From: a bacterium
GTDB taxonomy: Bacteria > Hinthialibacterota > Hinthialibacteria > H5-UNCL2
Assembly (NCBI GenBank): GCA_015075175.1
Contig: JABTUV010000004.1
Span: forward strand, 369,039-433,038
DNA length: 64,000 nucleotides
Direction: 5' to 3'
Part shown: piece by piece, positions 11,886 through 21,906 of the stretch
Layout: the number at the start of each line of letters is the position of its first letter
Numbering within the stretch: the first letter of the stretch is position 1
Made by a program: the position numbers and the translations under genes
The notes under the pieces: generated by a model
The model's database searches: none
Told to the model about the DNA's origin: nothing
The model's input: only the letters and a program-made list of their open reading frames with translations

Positions 11886-12055
11886 AGTTCCGGGGAGAGC
11901 ACCGCGCCCGCGCGGTCGCCGAAGGAGAAAGACCCTGCGGTCGAAACTCTCAGGCACAAGGGACTCGGAACGGACGGCGCTCTGGAGAGCGTCCGGGGGC
12001 CTCCCCGGACCACCGAAGATGAAATAATCTTTCAGGTGCCAGGACAGAGTATCTC
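11886..12055 (+). promoter_or_regulatory. Tandem glycine riboswitch
   Basis: Two consecutive gcvT-type aptamers. Aptamer I (about 11886-11971) has the conserved GGGGAGAGCAC, CGCCGAAGGAGAAAG and ACTCTCAGGCACAAGGGAC blocks, closed by GTTCCG/CGGAAC. Aptamer II (about 11976-12050) has CTGGAGAGCG, CACCGAAGATGAAA and TTTCAGGTGCCAGGACAGAG. It senses glycine and sits directly before gcvT. The 3' strand of the second P1 (CAGAG, 12045-12049) also belongs to the terminator stem, so glycine binding should prevent termination and switch the cleavage operon on. Confidence 0.93.
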
Positions 12056-12088
12056 GACAGAAACGCGGGATACTCTGTCTTTGTTTTT
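12043..12088 (+). terminator. Intrinsic terminator, expression platform of the glycine riboswitch
   Basis: GACAGAGTATC (12043-12053) and GATACTCTGTC (12069-12079) are perfect complements, followed by TTTGTTTTT. It overlaps the closing helix of aptamer II, giving mutually exclusive folds. The gcvT Shine-Dalgarno (GAAAGGAG) lies after it. Confidence 0.92.
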
Positions 12089-12105
12089 GAGACGAAAGGA
12101 GCGCC

Positions 12106-13176
12106 ATGACGCTGAAACATACGCCACTTTATGAACGGCACGTGGCCGCCGGCGGCCGGATGGTCGATTTCGGCGGCTGGGAGATGCCTGTTCAGTACCG
12201 CTCGCCGGTCGAGGAGCACCACGCCGTGCGCCGCGACGCCGGCATCTTCGATGTCTCCCACATGGGCCGGTTCCGCGTGGAAGGTCCGCAGGCCGGGGAG
12301 TTCCTCGACTCCCTGGTACCCAACAACGTGCTGGGCCTGGTCAACGGAAAACTGCTGTACACGCAAATCTGTACTCCAGACGGCGGAATCCTGGATGATC
12401 TCATCATCGGCCGCTGGTCGGCGACGGAGTACGGGATCGTAGTCAATGCCGCGCGCCTGGATCACGACCGGGAGTGGATTCTCTCCCACATCGGCGCATT
12501 CGATTGTCGTCTGACCGACGAATCGACCCAGACCGGCATGATCGCCATCCAAGGCCCGGCGGCCCTCGCGCGGCTGGCGCCGTTCACGACCGAGAAACTG
12601 GTCGAGATGAAGCCCTTCCGGCAGGTGCGAACCACGCTGTTCGGCCATGCGGTCGCCCTCAGCACGACGGGCTACACCGGCGAAAAAGGCTGCGAGGTGA
12701 TCGCGCCCAATGACGTCATCAAAGTCATCTGGGACAAATTGACGGAGGCGGGGTTTCCCCCCATCGGTCTGGCGGCGCGCGACTCGCTGCGCCTGGAAAA
12801 GGGATTCTGCCTCTACGGCAGCGACATCGACGAATCGACCACGCCCATCGAGGCGGGCCTGGCCTGGACGGTGAAACCCAACGGTCGGCCGTTCATCGGC
12901 GACCGGGTGGTGTTGTCGCAGCTGGAGAGCGGACCGTCGCGGATGCTGGTCGGCTTCATTCTGGAGGGCAAGGGCATCCCGCGCCACGGCTACGGCGTCT
13001 TCGCAGGTGATGAGCTGCTCGCGCCGGCTACCAGCGGGGGCTATTCGCCCACGCTGGACAAGGGCGTCGGCATGGCTTACGTCCCCATCGAATTGGCCGC
13101 TGAGGGAACCTCGCTTGCCATCGACATTCGCGGCCGTCGTGTCCCCATCCGCATCGCCAGGCGGCCGATGGTCTAA
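12106..13176 (+). CDS. gcvT: Glycine cleavage system T protein (aminomethyltransferase)
   Basis: Transfers the methylene group from the aminomethyl-lipoyl arm of GcvH to tetrahydrofolate, releasing ammonia. 356 residues, normal length. Family marks are [26 protein letters not shown] at the N-terminus (in part), [22 protein letters not shown] and the C-terminal [16 protein letters not shown]. First gene of the glycine-riboswitch operon, with GAAAGGAG 6 bases before the ATG. The frame is intact. Confidence 0.97.
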   Translation: MTLKHTPLYERHVAAGGRMVDFGGWEMPVQYRSPVEEHHAVRRDAGIFDVSHMGRFRVEGPQAGEFLDSLVPNNVLGLVNGKLLYTQICTPDGGILDDLIIGRWSATEYGIVVNAARLDHDREWILSHIGAFDCRLTDESTQTGMIAIQGPAALARLAPFTTEKLVEMKPFRQVRTTLFGHAVALSTTGYTGEKGCEVIAPNDVIKVIWDKLTEAGFPPIGLAARDSLRLEKGFCLYGSDIDESTTPIEAGLAWTVKPNGRPFIGDRVVLSQLESGPSRMLVGFILEGKGIPRHGYGVFAGDELLAPATSGGYSPTLDKGVGMAYVPIELAAEGTSLAIDIRGRRVPIRIARRPMV

Positions 13177-13210
13177 GAAGTATTGGAAACGCTTGCATGG
13201 AGGCAGAAGC

Positions 13211-13594
13211 ATGTATCCGGACGAACTGAAGTACACGGCATCACACGAGTGGATCGAGGTCGCGGGCGATGAGGCGCGCGTGGGCATCTCCGACTACGCC
13301 CAGCACCAACTCTCCGATATCGTCTACGTCGAACTGCCCGAGGTCGGCCGCAAGGTGAAGAAGGGAGAAGCCGTCGCGGTGGTCGAAAGCAGCAAGATGG
13401 CCGCCGACTGCTACTCACCCCTCTCGGGCGAGATCATCGCCGTCAACGAGAGTCTGGAGGAAAGCCCCGAGCTTATCAACACTTCGCCCTACGGCGACGG
13501 CTGGCTGTTCAGGATTCGCATGAGCAATCCCGACGAAGTCGGGCAGTTGCTGGATGCAGGAAAGTACCAGAGCACGTTGGACGAGGAGCACTGA
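13211..13594 (+). CDS. gcvH: Glycine cleavage system H protein (lipoyl carrier)
   Basis: Lipoyl-domain shuttle carrying the aminomethyl group between GcvP, GcvT and the L protein. 127 residues. The N-terminus ([14 protein letters not shown]) and the fold motif [18 protein letters not shown] are typical. The lipoylated lysine should be Lys62 in [14 protein letters not shown]; the usual motif is ES-x-K-A-x-S-D, so Met-Ala-Ala after the Lys is a mild variant. The ATG at 13211 begins the conserved N-terminus; upstream in-frame codons belong to the gcvT region. Confidence 0.96.
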   Translation: MYPDELKYTASHEWIEVAGDEARVGISDYAQHQLSDIVYVELPEVGRKVKKGEAVAVVESSKMAADCYSPLSGEIIAVNESLEESPELINTSPYGDGWLFRIRMSNPDEVGQLLDAGKYQSTLDEEH

Positions 13595-13688
13595 TCACGC
13601 AATGGTCCCGCTCGCGCGGGCGTTCGATTACGATCACGATTCGTAATCGTTATCGCAAACTTGCTCGTGCTCGTCATCGTACGGATAG

Positions 13689-13783
13689 AGCTGTCATTTC
13701 GACCGAAGGGAGAAATCTTTCTCGCAATTGCCGCGGGACGGTTGCCCTGCAGGAGATTTCTCCCTTCGGTCGAAATGACAGCT
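13689..13783. repeat. Interspersed palindrome, TGTCATTTCGACCGAAGGG family, copy 1
   Basis: Perfect 30-bp arms at 13689-13718 and 13754-13783 enclose a 35-base variable loop. It lies in the 250-base gcvH-gcvPA gap, which also contains smaller AT-rich inverted motifs (CGATTACGATCACGATTCG and similar). The hairpin would form in the operon mRNA. The same arm sequence recurs at 16673, 24714, 31738 and 62044. Confidence 0.85.
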
Positions 13784-13845
13784 GCCATTACGAGTAAGAT
13801 AACGATCAAGATTAAGGTTAGGAATCGTAATCCTGGAGGACCCCG

Positions 13846-15176
<1,331 letters not shown>

Positions 15177-15180
<4 letters not shown>

Positions 15181-16640
15181 GTACCCACCGCCTTGAACCC
15201 AGTATCTTCCACATCAGCCGCGCGGGCCGGCGGGGCCTCTCCATTCCCAGGAGCCGGGTCCCCAAGAAACCGCTGGAAACCATGATTCCCAAGAAGTACC
15301 TGGCCGCAAAGGCGCCGGAACTGCCGGAACTCTCCGAACTGGACGTGGTGCGACATTATACCCACCTGTCCACCATGAATTACTCCATCGACGCCAACTT
15401 CTATCCGCTGGGATCGTGCACGATGAAGTACAATCCCAAGGTCAACGAGGACGCGGCGGCGCTGCCGCCGCTCCTGTCGCTGCATCCCTACGCGGACCCC
15501 TCGCTGGCGCAGGGCGTCTTGCGCGTCATGTACGAGTTGGAACAATACCTCTGCGAGATCACCGGTTTTCCAGCGTTCACGCTGCTGCCCGCGGCGGGAG
15601 CGCACGGCGAGTTCACCGGCATCCTGATCGCCCACGCCTATCATAAGAAGAACGGCGAGAACCGCCACAAGGTCATCATTCCCGACTCGGCGCACGGGAC
15701 CAATCCGGCCAGCGCCAGCCTGGCCGGCTACGAGGTGACCACCTGCCCCAGCAATAAAGAGGGCATGATGGACCTCTCGGCGTTGGAGAAGCTTTTGGAC
15801 CGAGATGTGGCCGCGGTCATGCTCACCAACCCGAACACCTACGGCATCTTCGAGAGGAACGTGATGAAGATCGCCGAAATGGTGCACTCCGTCGGGGCGG
15901 TCTTTTACGGCGACGGGGCGAATCTGAACGCCATCGTGGGACGGGCGCGGCCCGGCGACCTGGGTTTCGACGTGCTCCACTCCAACCTGCACAAGACCTT
16001 CTCGACCCCGCACGGCGGCGGCGGCCCTGCCTCCGGCCCGGTCGGCGTGGCCGCCCATCTCGTCCCCTTCCTGCCCGTGCCGCGCGTGATGCAAGAAGGC
16101 GGCCGGTTCGTTTTGAAAACGGACTTCCCCGACAGCATCGGCCGCATCACCAGTTTTCACGGGCAGGTCGGCATCATCTTCCGCGCCTACGCTTACATGC
16201 GCATTCTGGGCAGGGAGGGCCTGCGACGCATCAGCGACTTCGCCGTTCTCAACGCCAATTACATGAAAGCCCGGCTGCTGGCCGCCGACGCCTTCCCCTG
16301 CCCCTACCCCAAAGGGACCATGCACGAATTTGTGCTTTCGACCGCGAGGGGAAAAGACGTGGGCGCGGGCGCCACCTCCATCGGCAAGCGGCTGCTCGAT
16401 TTCGGATTCTATGCTCCCACGGTGCACTTCCCGATTCCCGAGTGCCTGATGATCGAGCCGACCGAAACCGAGAGCAAGGAGACGCTGGACCAGTTCGTGG
16501 ACACGCTGCTCGCCATCCGCAAGGAGATCGACGAGTTGCCGGAGATGCTGGCGGAGGCGCCGTATAACACGCCGCTGCGGCGGCTGGACGAAGTCACCGC
16601 CGCGCGCAAGCCGGTCGTTTGCTCGCCCTGCGAGGTGTGA
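15177..16640 (+). CDS. gcvPB: Glycine dehydrogenase (decarboxylating) subunit 2
   Basis: PLP-carrying half of the P protein. Starts at GTG 15177 inside the gcvPA stop (GTGA overlap), giving 487 residues, the usual size; upstream open sequence in this frame is only the antiphase of gcvPA. Marks include KKYLAAKAPELPELSELDVVRHYTHLS (in part), FYPLGSCTMKYNPK, DSAHGTNPASA and the PLP site NLHKTFSTPHGGGGP. Last gcv gene of the operon. Confidence 0.97.
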
Positions 16641-16672
16641 GGAATCGCCGAGGTCGGAGTCGCGGGCCTTGC

Positions 16673-16767
16673 CTGTCATTTCGACCGAAGGGAGAAATCT
16701 TAGCGCGTAAAGGGATGGCGGACTGCCTCGGGCCGCAAAAGATTTCTCCCTTCGGTCGAAATGACAG
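16673..16767. repeat. Interspersed palindrome, TGTCATTTCGACCGAAGGG family, copy 2
   Basis: 28-bp arms at 16673-16700 and 16740-16767 are perfect complements around a 39-base loop. It sits between gcvPB and the lipoate ligase gene and ends 27 bases before the ligase ATG. Confidence 0.85.
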
Positions 16768-16794
16768 TTCGTGCGATTCTCCATTTTTCTCACC

Positions 16795-17472
16795 ATGAAC
16801 GATTCTCCGTTGGTTTTCCCGCCCTTTGAAACCAAAGACGCGGCAACCCTTATGGCCCGCGATGCGCAATTCCTGCACGAGGCCGAGTCGCCTGACTTTC
16901 CCTTCACCTTTCACGCCTTCCAATGGGAACGCGCCTGCATTACTTGCGGATACCTGCAAAAGCCGGAACGTTGGCTGGACATGGCTTACCTGACGACCAT
17001 CAACGCGCCGGTCGTCAGAAGACCGACGGGAGGCAAGCTCGCCTTTCACGGCAACGATTTGGCCTACAGCATCACCGTGCACGCCGGCCGGCATCCCGTG
17101 CGGCGGCTTGTGCTGGGCTGGATTGAGATTCTTGCGGAATCCCTGCGATCGTTGGGCATCCCCGCCACGGCAGGCGCGGAGCGGCGCTCAGACGGTTGGC
17201 TGCAACCACTGTGCGGCGTAGAGCGCGGACCGGCGGATATTCTCTTGGAGGGCCGGAAGCTGGCCGGGCACTCGTTCCGCAAGGCGGGACCGGCGCTGCA
17301 ACTGCAGGGTACGCTGGCGGTCGCTCCCCCAGGTCCCGACGTGCAACGCCTCTGGAAGGCTCTTCGTGCGGGAACCGTGGACGCCGCCGAGCTCGCTTCC
17401 CTTCCCCCGGCCGCACCCCCACCGGCCGAGCTCGCCGCCGCCTTCGCCGAGGCGCTCCGTACCCGTTCTTGA
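16795..17472 (+). CDS. Lipoate-protein ligase A-type protein (LplA/LipB-like)
   Basis: 225 residues of the BPL/LplA/LipB fold, expected to attach lipoate or octanoate to the GcvH lysine. The signature RRPTGGKLAFHGNDLAYSI matches the RR-x-[ST]-GGG-x-x-x-H-x-GN motif, followed by KLAGHSFRKAGPALQLQGTL, where K-x-x-G-x-[AS] places the catalytic lysine. It lies 154 bases after gcvPB in the same direction, so it is plausibly under the same riboswitch. Whether it is a salvage ligase or an octanoyltransferase (LipM-like) cannot be decided from sequence. Confidence 0.85.
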   Translation: MNDSPLVFPPFETKDAATLMARDAQFLHEAESPDFPFTFHAFQWERACITCGYLQKPERWLDMAYLTTINAPVVRRPTGGKLAFHGNDLAYSITVHAGRHPVRRLVLGWIEILAESLRSLGIPATAGAERRSDGWLQPLCGVERGPADILLEGRKLAGHSFRKAGPALQLQGTLAVAPPGPDVQRLWKALRAGTVDAAELASLPPAAPPPAELAAAFAEALRTRS

Positions 17473-17527
17473 CAATGCTGTCGCCGCGCACTAACGTACA
17501 GCCACGCTCCTGGGGAGGTTCGCTGTC

Positions 17528-17725
17528 ATTTACGCCTATCGCCAACCCCAATACACGCTGATCTCCCACGACCTGGACCTCGGCTACTGGCGCCAGGAGG
17601 CCCATCTGCTCTCCTTCTATCGCGACTTTCTTTCCGAACCGGAAGAGATTCCCGAAGCGGACGCCCCCGTCCTGGCCGAGATGCTGGAGTATTTCGGCCA
17701 TCGCCTCTGGCGGCGCATCGTCTAG
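17528..17725 (+). CDS. Small hypothetical protein (65 aa) without a standard start codon
   Basis: Open frame ending at TAG 17723-17725. The product begins IYAYRQPQYTLISHDLDLG, contains YWRQEAHLLSFYRDFLSEPEEIPEADA and ends FGHRLWRRIV. Composition is protein-like and codon use matches the neighbours. A strong GGGGAGG lies 9 bases before an ATT codon at 17528, preceded in frame by GTC; no ATG, GTG or TTG is in position. Either ATT is used as a rare start or a GTG has been changed to GTC. It lies just after the lipoate ligase in the same direction. Function unknown. Confidence 0.5.
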   Translation: MYAYRQPQYTLISHDLDLGYWRQEAHLLSFYRDFLSEPEEIPEADAPVLAEMLEYFGHRLWRRIV

Positions 17726-17978
17726 CACGGCGAGCGGACCAACGCTGGGCCGCCGAACCGCCACCTCTCCTGATAAACAGGCCTCACAGGCGGCGAAAGA
17801 AAGAAAACCCGGAGTCCTCGGTGGCGGCGCGCTTGGTGGCCCGCTTGGCCGCGAGCTGTGACTTCGCGCCGCGTATGAGGGAGGACGACCTTGACGCACT
17901 CAGGCCGCCTTCAACGCTGCCTCGGTTTTGCCCTCGTCGGGTGAAGCAAAACCCTCGAGAGGGACTGGCCCCTTCGAC

Positions 17979-19970
17979 TCATTCCACGTGCCAATAACGC
18001 ATCAAGCGCAAAAGGTCTTCGTAATCGACGCGGCCGGACGAATCCACGTCCACCGCCCCGCCTCGCTCCATGCCGGAGAGGTCGGCGGGGTTGAGATTGG
18101 AGGCCGATTGCACAACGAAGTTCCGCTCAGCTACCACGCGATCGTCCAAATGCACCACAACATGATATTCACCCGCCGCCAGAAGGCCCAACTCCTCGCG
18201 CACCCGCCAGGGGATCACCACGCCCGTCGCCGGATCGCCCGCAATCGTGTTGAGCGGCGCCGTCGCGCTCGTGATGTGCACGTGAATGGTGTGGTTCTCC
18301 TGCGCCCAGGAGTGCCCGGTGATGGTGCGCGGCTCGCGGAACGTCCCCAGAATCTCCAGCGCGACCGGCGAGCTGGCGTTGGGAATCTCGGGGAAGACCC
18401 GCACGATCACGTCATGCACGATCGGCGGCGGCCCGACCCAGATTCCCCTCTGCGCCACCGCGCGACCATTGATCTCCAAGACTACCAACCAGCCGCCCTC
18501 CGGCAACGGTCCGGCATGGACCATTTCCTCCCACGGGGCAATCACCGTGATGACAGGCCCGGTCGCGTCGCGCACCACGTGAATCTTCACTCGCACCTGC
18601 CGATCCACCACAACGACTTCCTTGCCTGCGACGCGGTAGCCGGGATCGGGGAAATGCCCCCCCACGACGATGGTGAGCACGTCGGTCGCGCTCGGATGCT
18701 CGGGCCGGATGCTGCGGATTTCTCCCCCCAGCGGCGGCAATGGCGGAGTGATACAGCGCGCCGCCAGCCTCGCGGCGAAGGCGTCCATGTCGCGCACCAG
18801 TCCCGCGACCCGGTCAGGCAGACCCTCCTGGAAAACCGTGGCCGCCTTGCCCTGCCATAAAATCTCCCACTTGAAACCATCCGGAACGTCATGGCCGTAG
18901 GACGCATCCCATTGGACGTATCCGTACCTGGCGAAAATCTCCTCGAGGGCGGCCGCCTCGGTATTGGTCAGCCGGCCGGTGCAATCGACGATCTGCCAGT
19001 TGGTCGTGCCGGCCGAGTTGGCGGTCGAAGCCGGCCAGTGGATGTAGAATCCGCCATCCCAGTTGACCTTGAGCTGGTAATGGACGCCGGCGAATCCGCC
19101 GCTTTTCTGATAATGCAGGCGCGGGCCGGGCGGCGGAGGCGGCGGCACGCACTCCCGCGCCAGCGCCATGGCGAACGCCGAAAGGTCGTGAATCAACCCC
19201 GTCACCTTCTCCGGCAACGGCAGCCCTTCAAAGACGTGCACCACCTTGCCCTTCCACTCGATGCGCCAGACGCGCCCGTCGGCGATGATGGGCCGGTCTA
19301 CGTTGGGATCCGTCGCGCCCGGAATCGGGCCATACACGGGGTCCCAATGCTCGAAGTCGTAATGCGTGAAAATCCTCTCAAGGCGTCCCATCTGCTCGTT
19401 GTTGAGGCGTCCCGCGCAATCCGGCACGGCGATGCCGGCATCCACGCTCGACGGCCCCGAGCTGCTGAGAATCAGCCAGTGGACGAGATAATCACCGTTG
19501 GGCATGACCAGTAAATGGTTATTGAGGCCGATGAAGCCGCCCGATTCGTTGTAGACGAGCAGCGGTTGGGGCGTTGGCTCGCCGCCCACGCGGAAATCGC
19601 GCTGCACGGCGGGCAGGCCGTTGGCAAATACCAGTACGCGATACAGCCCCGCGTCCAGCCGGCCCAGGTCCACCCGGTAGTTCCAGGGGCGGGCCAGGGG
19701 CGCCATGACCGGACTCCAGCGCAGATGCAACTGGATCACGATCAGCCGGTCGACCAGCGTCACCGACCGCAACTGCACCAAGTCGCCCAACTGGTTCGTC
19801 TGTCCGACGACTTCCAGCGTTACGAACTCCAGAGGCGCGGGATGCTCGGGATGAATGAGCAGGGCTACGGGGCCCGTTCCGGGATCCGGCGGGGTCTCGA
19901 CCTGGCCCCAGCCGATCCACGACAACGACGCGACCATTGCGAGAACTACGAAGCGACGGGAAGCCTGCAT
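17979..19970 (-). CDS. Secreted protein with two copies of an unknown domain and a dockerin-like C-terminus
   Basis: 663 residues with an N-terminal signal peptide (VLAMVASLSWIGWGQ). Two internal copies of an unrecognised ~120-residue domain are visible: one starts near ESGGFIGLNNHLLV and ends near FAMALAREC, the other starts near KSGGFAGVHYQLKV and ends near FAARLAARC. Both share CxGRLxNxE and LERIF/LEEIF helices. The rest looks like beta-sandwich (Ig-like) segments. The extreme C-terminus, VDVDSSGRVDYEDLLRLMRYW, is a single dockerin/EF-hand-type calcium loop. Probably exported and surface-associated; no catalytic motif seen. Confidence 0.8.
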   Translation of the reverse strand: MQASRRFVVLAMVASLSWIGWGQVETPPDPGTGPVALLIHPEHPAPLEFVTLEVVGQTNQLGDLVQLRSVTLVDRLIVIQLHLRWSPVMAPLARPWNYRVDLGRLDAGLYRVLVFANGLPAVQRDFRVGGEPTPQPLLVYNESGGFIGLNNHLLVMPNGDYLVHWLILSSSGPSSVDAGIAVPDCAGRLNNEQMGRLERIFTHYDFEHWDPVYGPIPGATDPNVDRPIIADGRVWRIEWKGKVVHVFEGLPLPEKVTGLIHDLSAFAMALARECVPPPPPPGPRLHYQKSGGFAGVHYQLKVNWDGGFYIHWPASTANSAGTTNWQIVDCTGRLTNTEAAALEEIFARYGYVQWDASYGHDVPDGFKWEILWQGKAATVFQEGLPDRVAGLVRDMDAFAARLAARCITPPLPPLGGEIRSIRPEHPSATDVLTIVVGGHFPDPGYRVAGKEVVVVDRQVRVKIHVVRDATGPVITVIAPWEEMVHAGPLPEGGWLVVLEINGRAVAQRGIWVGPPPIVHDVIVRVFPEIPNASSPVALEILGTFREPRTITGHSWAQENHTIHVHITSATAPLNTIAGDPATGVVIPWRVREELGLLAAGEYHVVVHLDDRVVAERNFVVQSASNLNPADLSGMERGGAVDVDSSGRVDYEDLLRLMRYWHVE

Positions 19971-20187
19971 GAGGACCTCCGATAAACGTGGAGAATGCGC
20001 TCCTGTAACGTTCAGCCGGCAGGTTTTATTGTCAATCTATTCTATCGCCGCGCCCAAACCGGCGTCAACACGATGTTGACCCGGGACGGGAAGCCGGCAA
20101 AGTCGCGCGGACGGCTTGACGCGGCTTCCCCGTCATGCTAGTCTTTCGCACGCAAGTTTAGACTTGACAATAGGTTGAGGCGCCAAC

Positions 20188-21069
20188 TTGGAAACCGGCG
20201 GCAACGGCAACCAGATCGACCGATGGTACATCGACTTCCTGTCGACCTTCTACTCCAGTTGGCTGGAATACAACCGCATTCTGGCCGACTACAAGGAGGG
20301 CGGCAAACCTCTGTTTCCCGCCATCGACCGGCTCTCCAATGAGCATCTGTTCCGCCTGAAGGAGACCGCCCACCATCTCTTCCGGGAAAACGTGCAACAT
20401 AAAACAGGGGAGATCAGTTCCACCATTGCGTTGGACCTGATCATCGGATCGCTGTTCCACGAGATGCTGCGGCTGAAGGAATCGGCCTACATGGTGGAGC
20501 AATACCGGCCCAAGATCGCAGCGCTGGGCGAGGTCGGCCAACACCAGGAGGGCGATTTCCTGGAGTACGGCCAGCGCATGTTGAAGAACTCCAACCGGCA
20601 GATGAAGCAGGGCTTCGCGGAGATCGAGGCGCTCTACCGGCTGGCCTCGCGGTCGCTGCACGCCACGCTCCGGGATCACGCCGACCCGCGGCTGGTCCTG
20701 CGCTTTCTCCTCAGGCACCGCAAGCTTCTGTGCGAGGTCTACGGCAAGCGGGTGGATGAAATCTACCGGCGTTTCTATCCGGGAGCCTGGGCGGAGGTGC
20801 TGATGCGGGGAGTGGAAGATTACGCGGACACGGGGCATTTGGCGGAGGCGCTGCACTACGCGGAGCTGTTGCACCAGGAGCTGGTGCGGGGCGCCGCCGC
20901 CGTCGACGGATGCCCGCCCGCCCTGCGCGCCCGGCTTTTCGCCAAGCTGATGGCCATCGGCAAGGTCTCCCACTTCACCCGCCGCGCCGAAGACCTGACC
21001 CATAAGCTGGAGTCGCTCTTCTCCAAGCTCGCCGGCCCTCAACCCGCCACGCTGGAGAAAACCCGATGA
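20188..21069 (+). CDS. Hypothetical helical protein, first gene of the PSP1-kinase operon
   Basis: 293 residues, soluble, strongly helical and charged; no signal peptide or recognised catalytic motif. Residues such as RWYIDFLSTFYSSWLEYNRILADY and ALHYAELLHQELVRG suggest helical repeats. The likely start is TTG at 20188 because no better start lies nearby and the frame is coding from there. Its stop overlaps the PSP1 gene ATG by 4 bases (ATGA), so translation is coupled. A partner role with the PSP1 protein or histidine kinase is inferred from position only. Confidence 0.65.
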   Translation: METGGNGNQIDRWYIDFLSTFYSSWLEYNRILADYKEGGKPLFPAIDRLSNEHLFRLKETAHHLFRENVQHKTGEISSTIALDLIIGSLFHEMLRLKESAYMVEQYRPKIAALGEVGQHQEGDFLEYGQRMLKNSNRQMKQGFAEIEALYRLASRSLHATLRDHADPRLVLRFLLRHRKLLCEVYGKRVDEIYRRFYPGAWAEVLMRGVEDYADTGHLAEALHYAELLHQELVRGAAAVDGCPPALRARLFAKLMAIGKVSHFTRRAEDLTHKLESLFSKLAGPQPATLEKTR

Positions 21070-21869
21070 TCACCCATCCCATGTCGGTCAAGATGCGGGA
21101 GGAAATGGCCCCGGTGCTTGTGGACCGCAAAGGGCTGACGTTTTATCGCGACGATCTGTGCCTGGTGAAAGTAGACGGCAACCGCGAGGTCGCCCGGGTA
21201 GTGGATCCGAAGGTGGAGCTGGACCCCGAGCTGCCGGTCGAGAGCGCGGGCGAGCTGATCCGCAAGCTGACGGACCAGGACCGGGAGGTGCTGGCGCAGA
21301 ACGAGCGGCTGGCACGAGAGGCGCGCGCGCTGTGCCTGGCGCGCGTGCAGGCGCACAACCTCCCCATGAAGCTGATCCGCGCCCAATATTCGTTCGACCG
21401 CAGCAAGGTGCGCTTCTTTTTCACCGCCGAGGGCCGCATCGACTTCCGCGAGCTGGTCAAGGACCTGGCCGGCCACTTGCGCACTCGCATCGAAATGCGC
21501 CAGGTAGGCGCCCGCGACGAGGCCCGCCTCCTCGGCGGTTACGGCGTCTGCGGTCAGCAACTCTGCTGCGCCCGTTTCCTCTCCCGCTTCGAACCGGTCT
21601 CCATCAAGATGGCCAAGGAGCAGAACCTGGCCCTTAATCCCACCAAGATCTCCGGCGTCTGCGGCCGCCTCATGTGCTGCCTCAGCTACGAGGTGGAGAC
21701 CTACATCGCCGCTCGCCGCCGCGCGCCCAAGACCGGCACGCGCCTCAAGACGGAACGCGGCGAGATGGTCGTCACCGCACTGCACGCCCTGCGCGACACC
21801 ATCACCGTCGAGGAGAACGGCACGAGCTACGAAATCCCATTGGCGGAACTGGCCTGGGAACGCAAGTAG
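21066..21869 (+). CDS. PSP1 domain protein, YaaT/RicT-like
   Basis: 267 residues of the PSP1 C-terminal domain family. In Bacillus the homologue YaaT/RicT acts with YlbF and YmcA in an Fe-S complex affecting RNA processing and phosphorelay output. The cysteine signature is clear: GGYGVCGQQLCCARFL and GVCGRLMCCLSYE, as in iron-sulphur-binding members. KVRFFFTAEGRIDFRELVKDLA is the usual preceding block. It is coupled to the upstream unknown gene. Its stop codon (TAG 21867-21869) lies inside an interspersed repeat copy. In non-sporulating phyla the role is unknown; the sporulation name should not be carried over. Confidence 0.88.
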   Translation: MITHPMSVKMREEMAPVLVDRKGLTFYRDDLCLVKVDGNREVARVVDPKVELDPELPVESAGELIRKLTDQDREVLAQNERLAREARALCLARVQAHNLPMKLIRAQYSFDRSKVRFFFTAEGRIDFRELVKDLAGHLRTRIEMRQVGARDEARLLGGYGVCGQQLCCARFLSRFEPVSIKMAKEQNLALNPTKISGVCGRLMCCLSYEVETYIAARRRAPKTGTRLKTERGEMVVTALHALRDTITVEENGTSYEIPLAELAWERK

Positions 21870-21886
21870 GGTGGGTTCCACCCACC
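21866..21886. repeat. GTAGGGTGGG-type short palindrome, copy 1
   Basis: A 21-base element (GTAGGGTGGG, then TTCCACCCACC) that begins at the last base of the PSP1 lysine codon and supplies its TAG stop. Other copies lie at 56793, 56841 (inverted) and 57098. Confidence 0.65.
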
Positions 21887-21906
21887 ATCGCCTGACAGGA
21901 TGCATC

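Noticed and set aside
17784-17960. Possible small minus-strand protein tail (GAKSQLAAKRATKRAATEDSGFSFFRRL)
   Set aside because: The last 28 residues look protein-like and histone-tail-like, but no start codon or upstream coding sequence could be found, and the frame changes within 60 bases. It may be the remnant of a basic DNA-binding protein.
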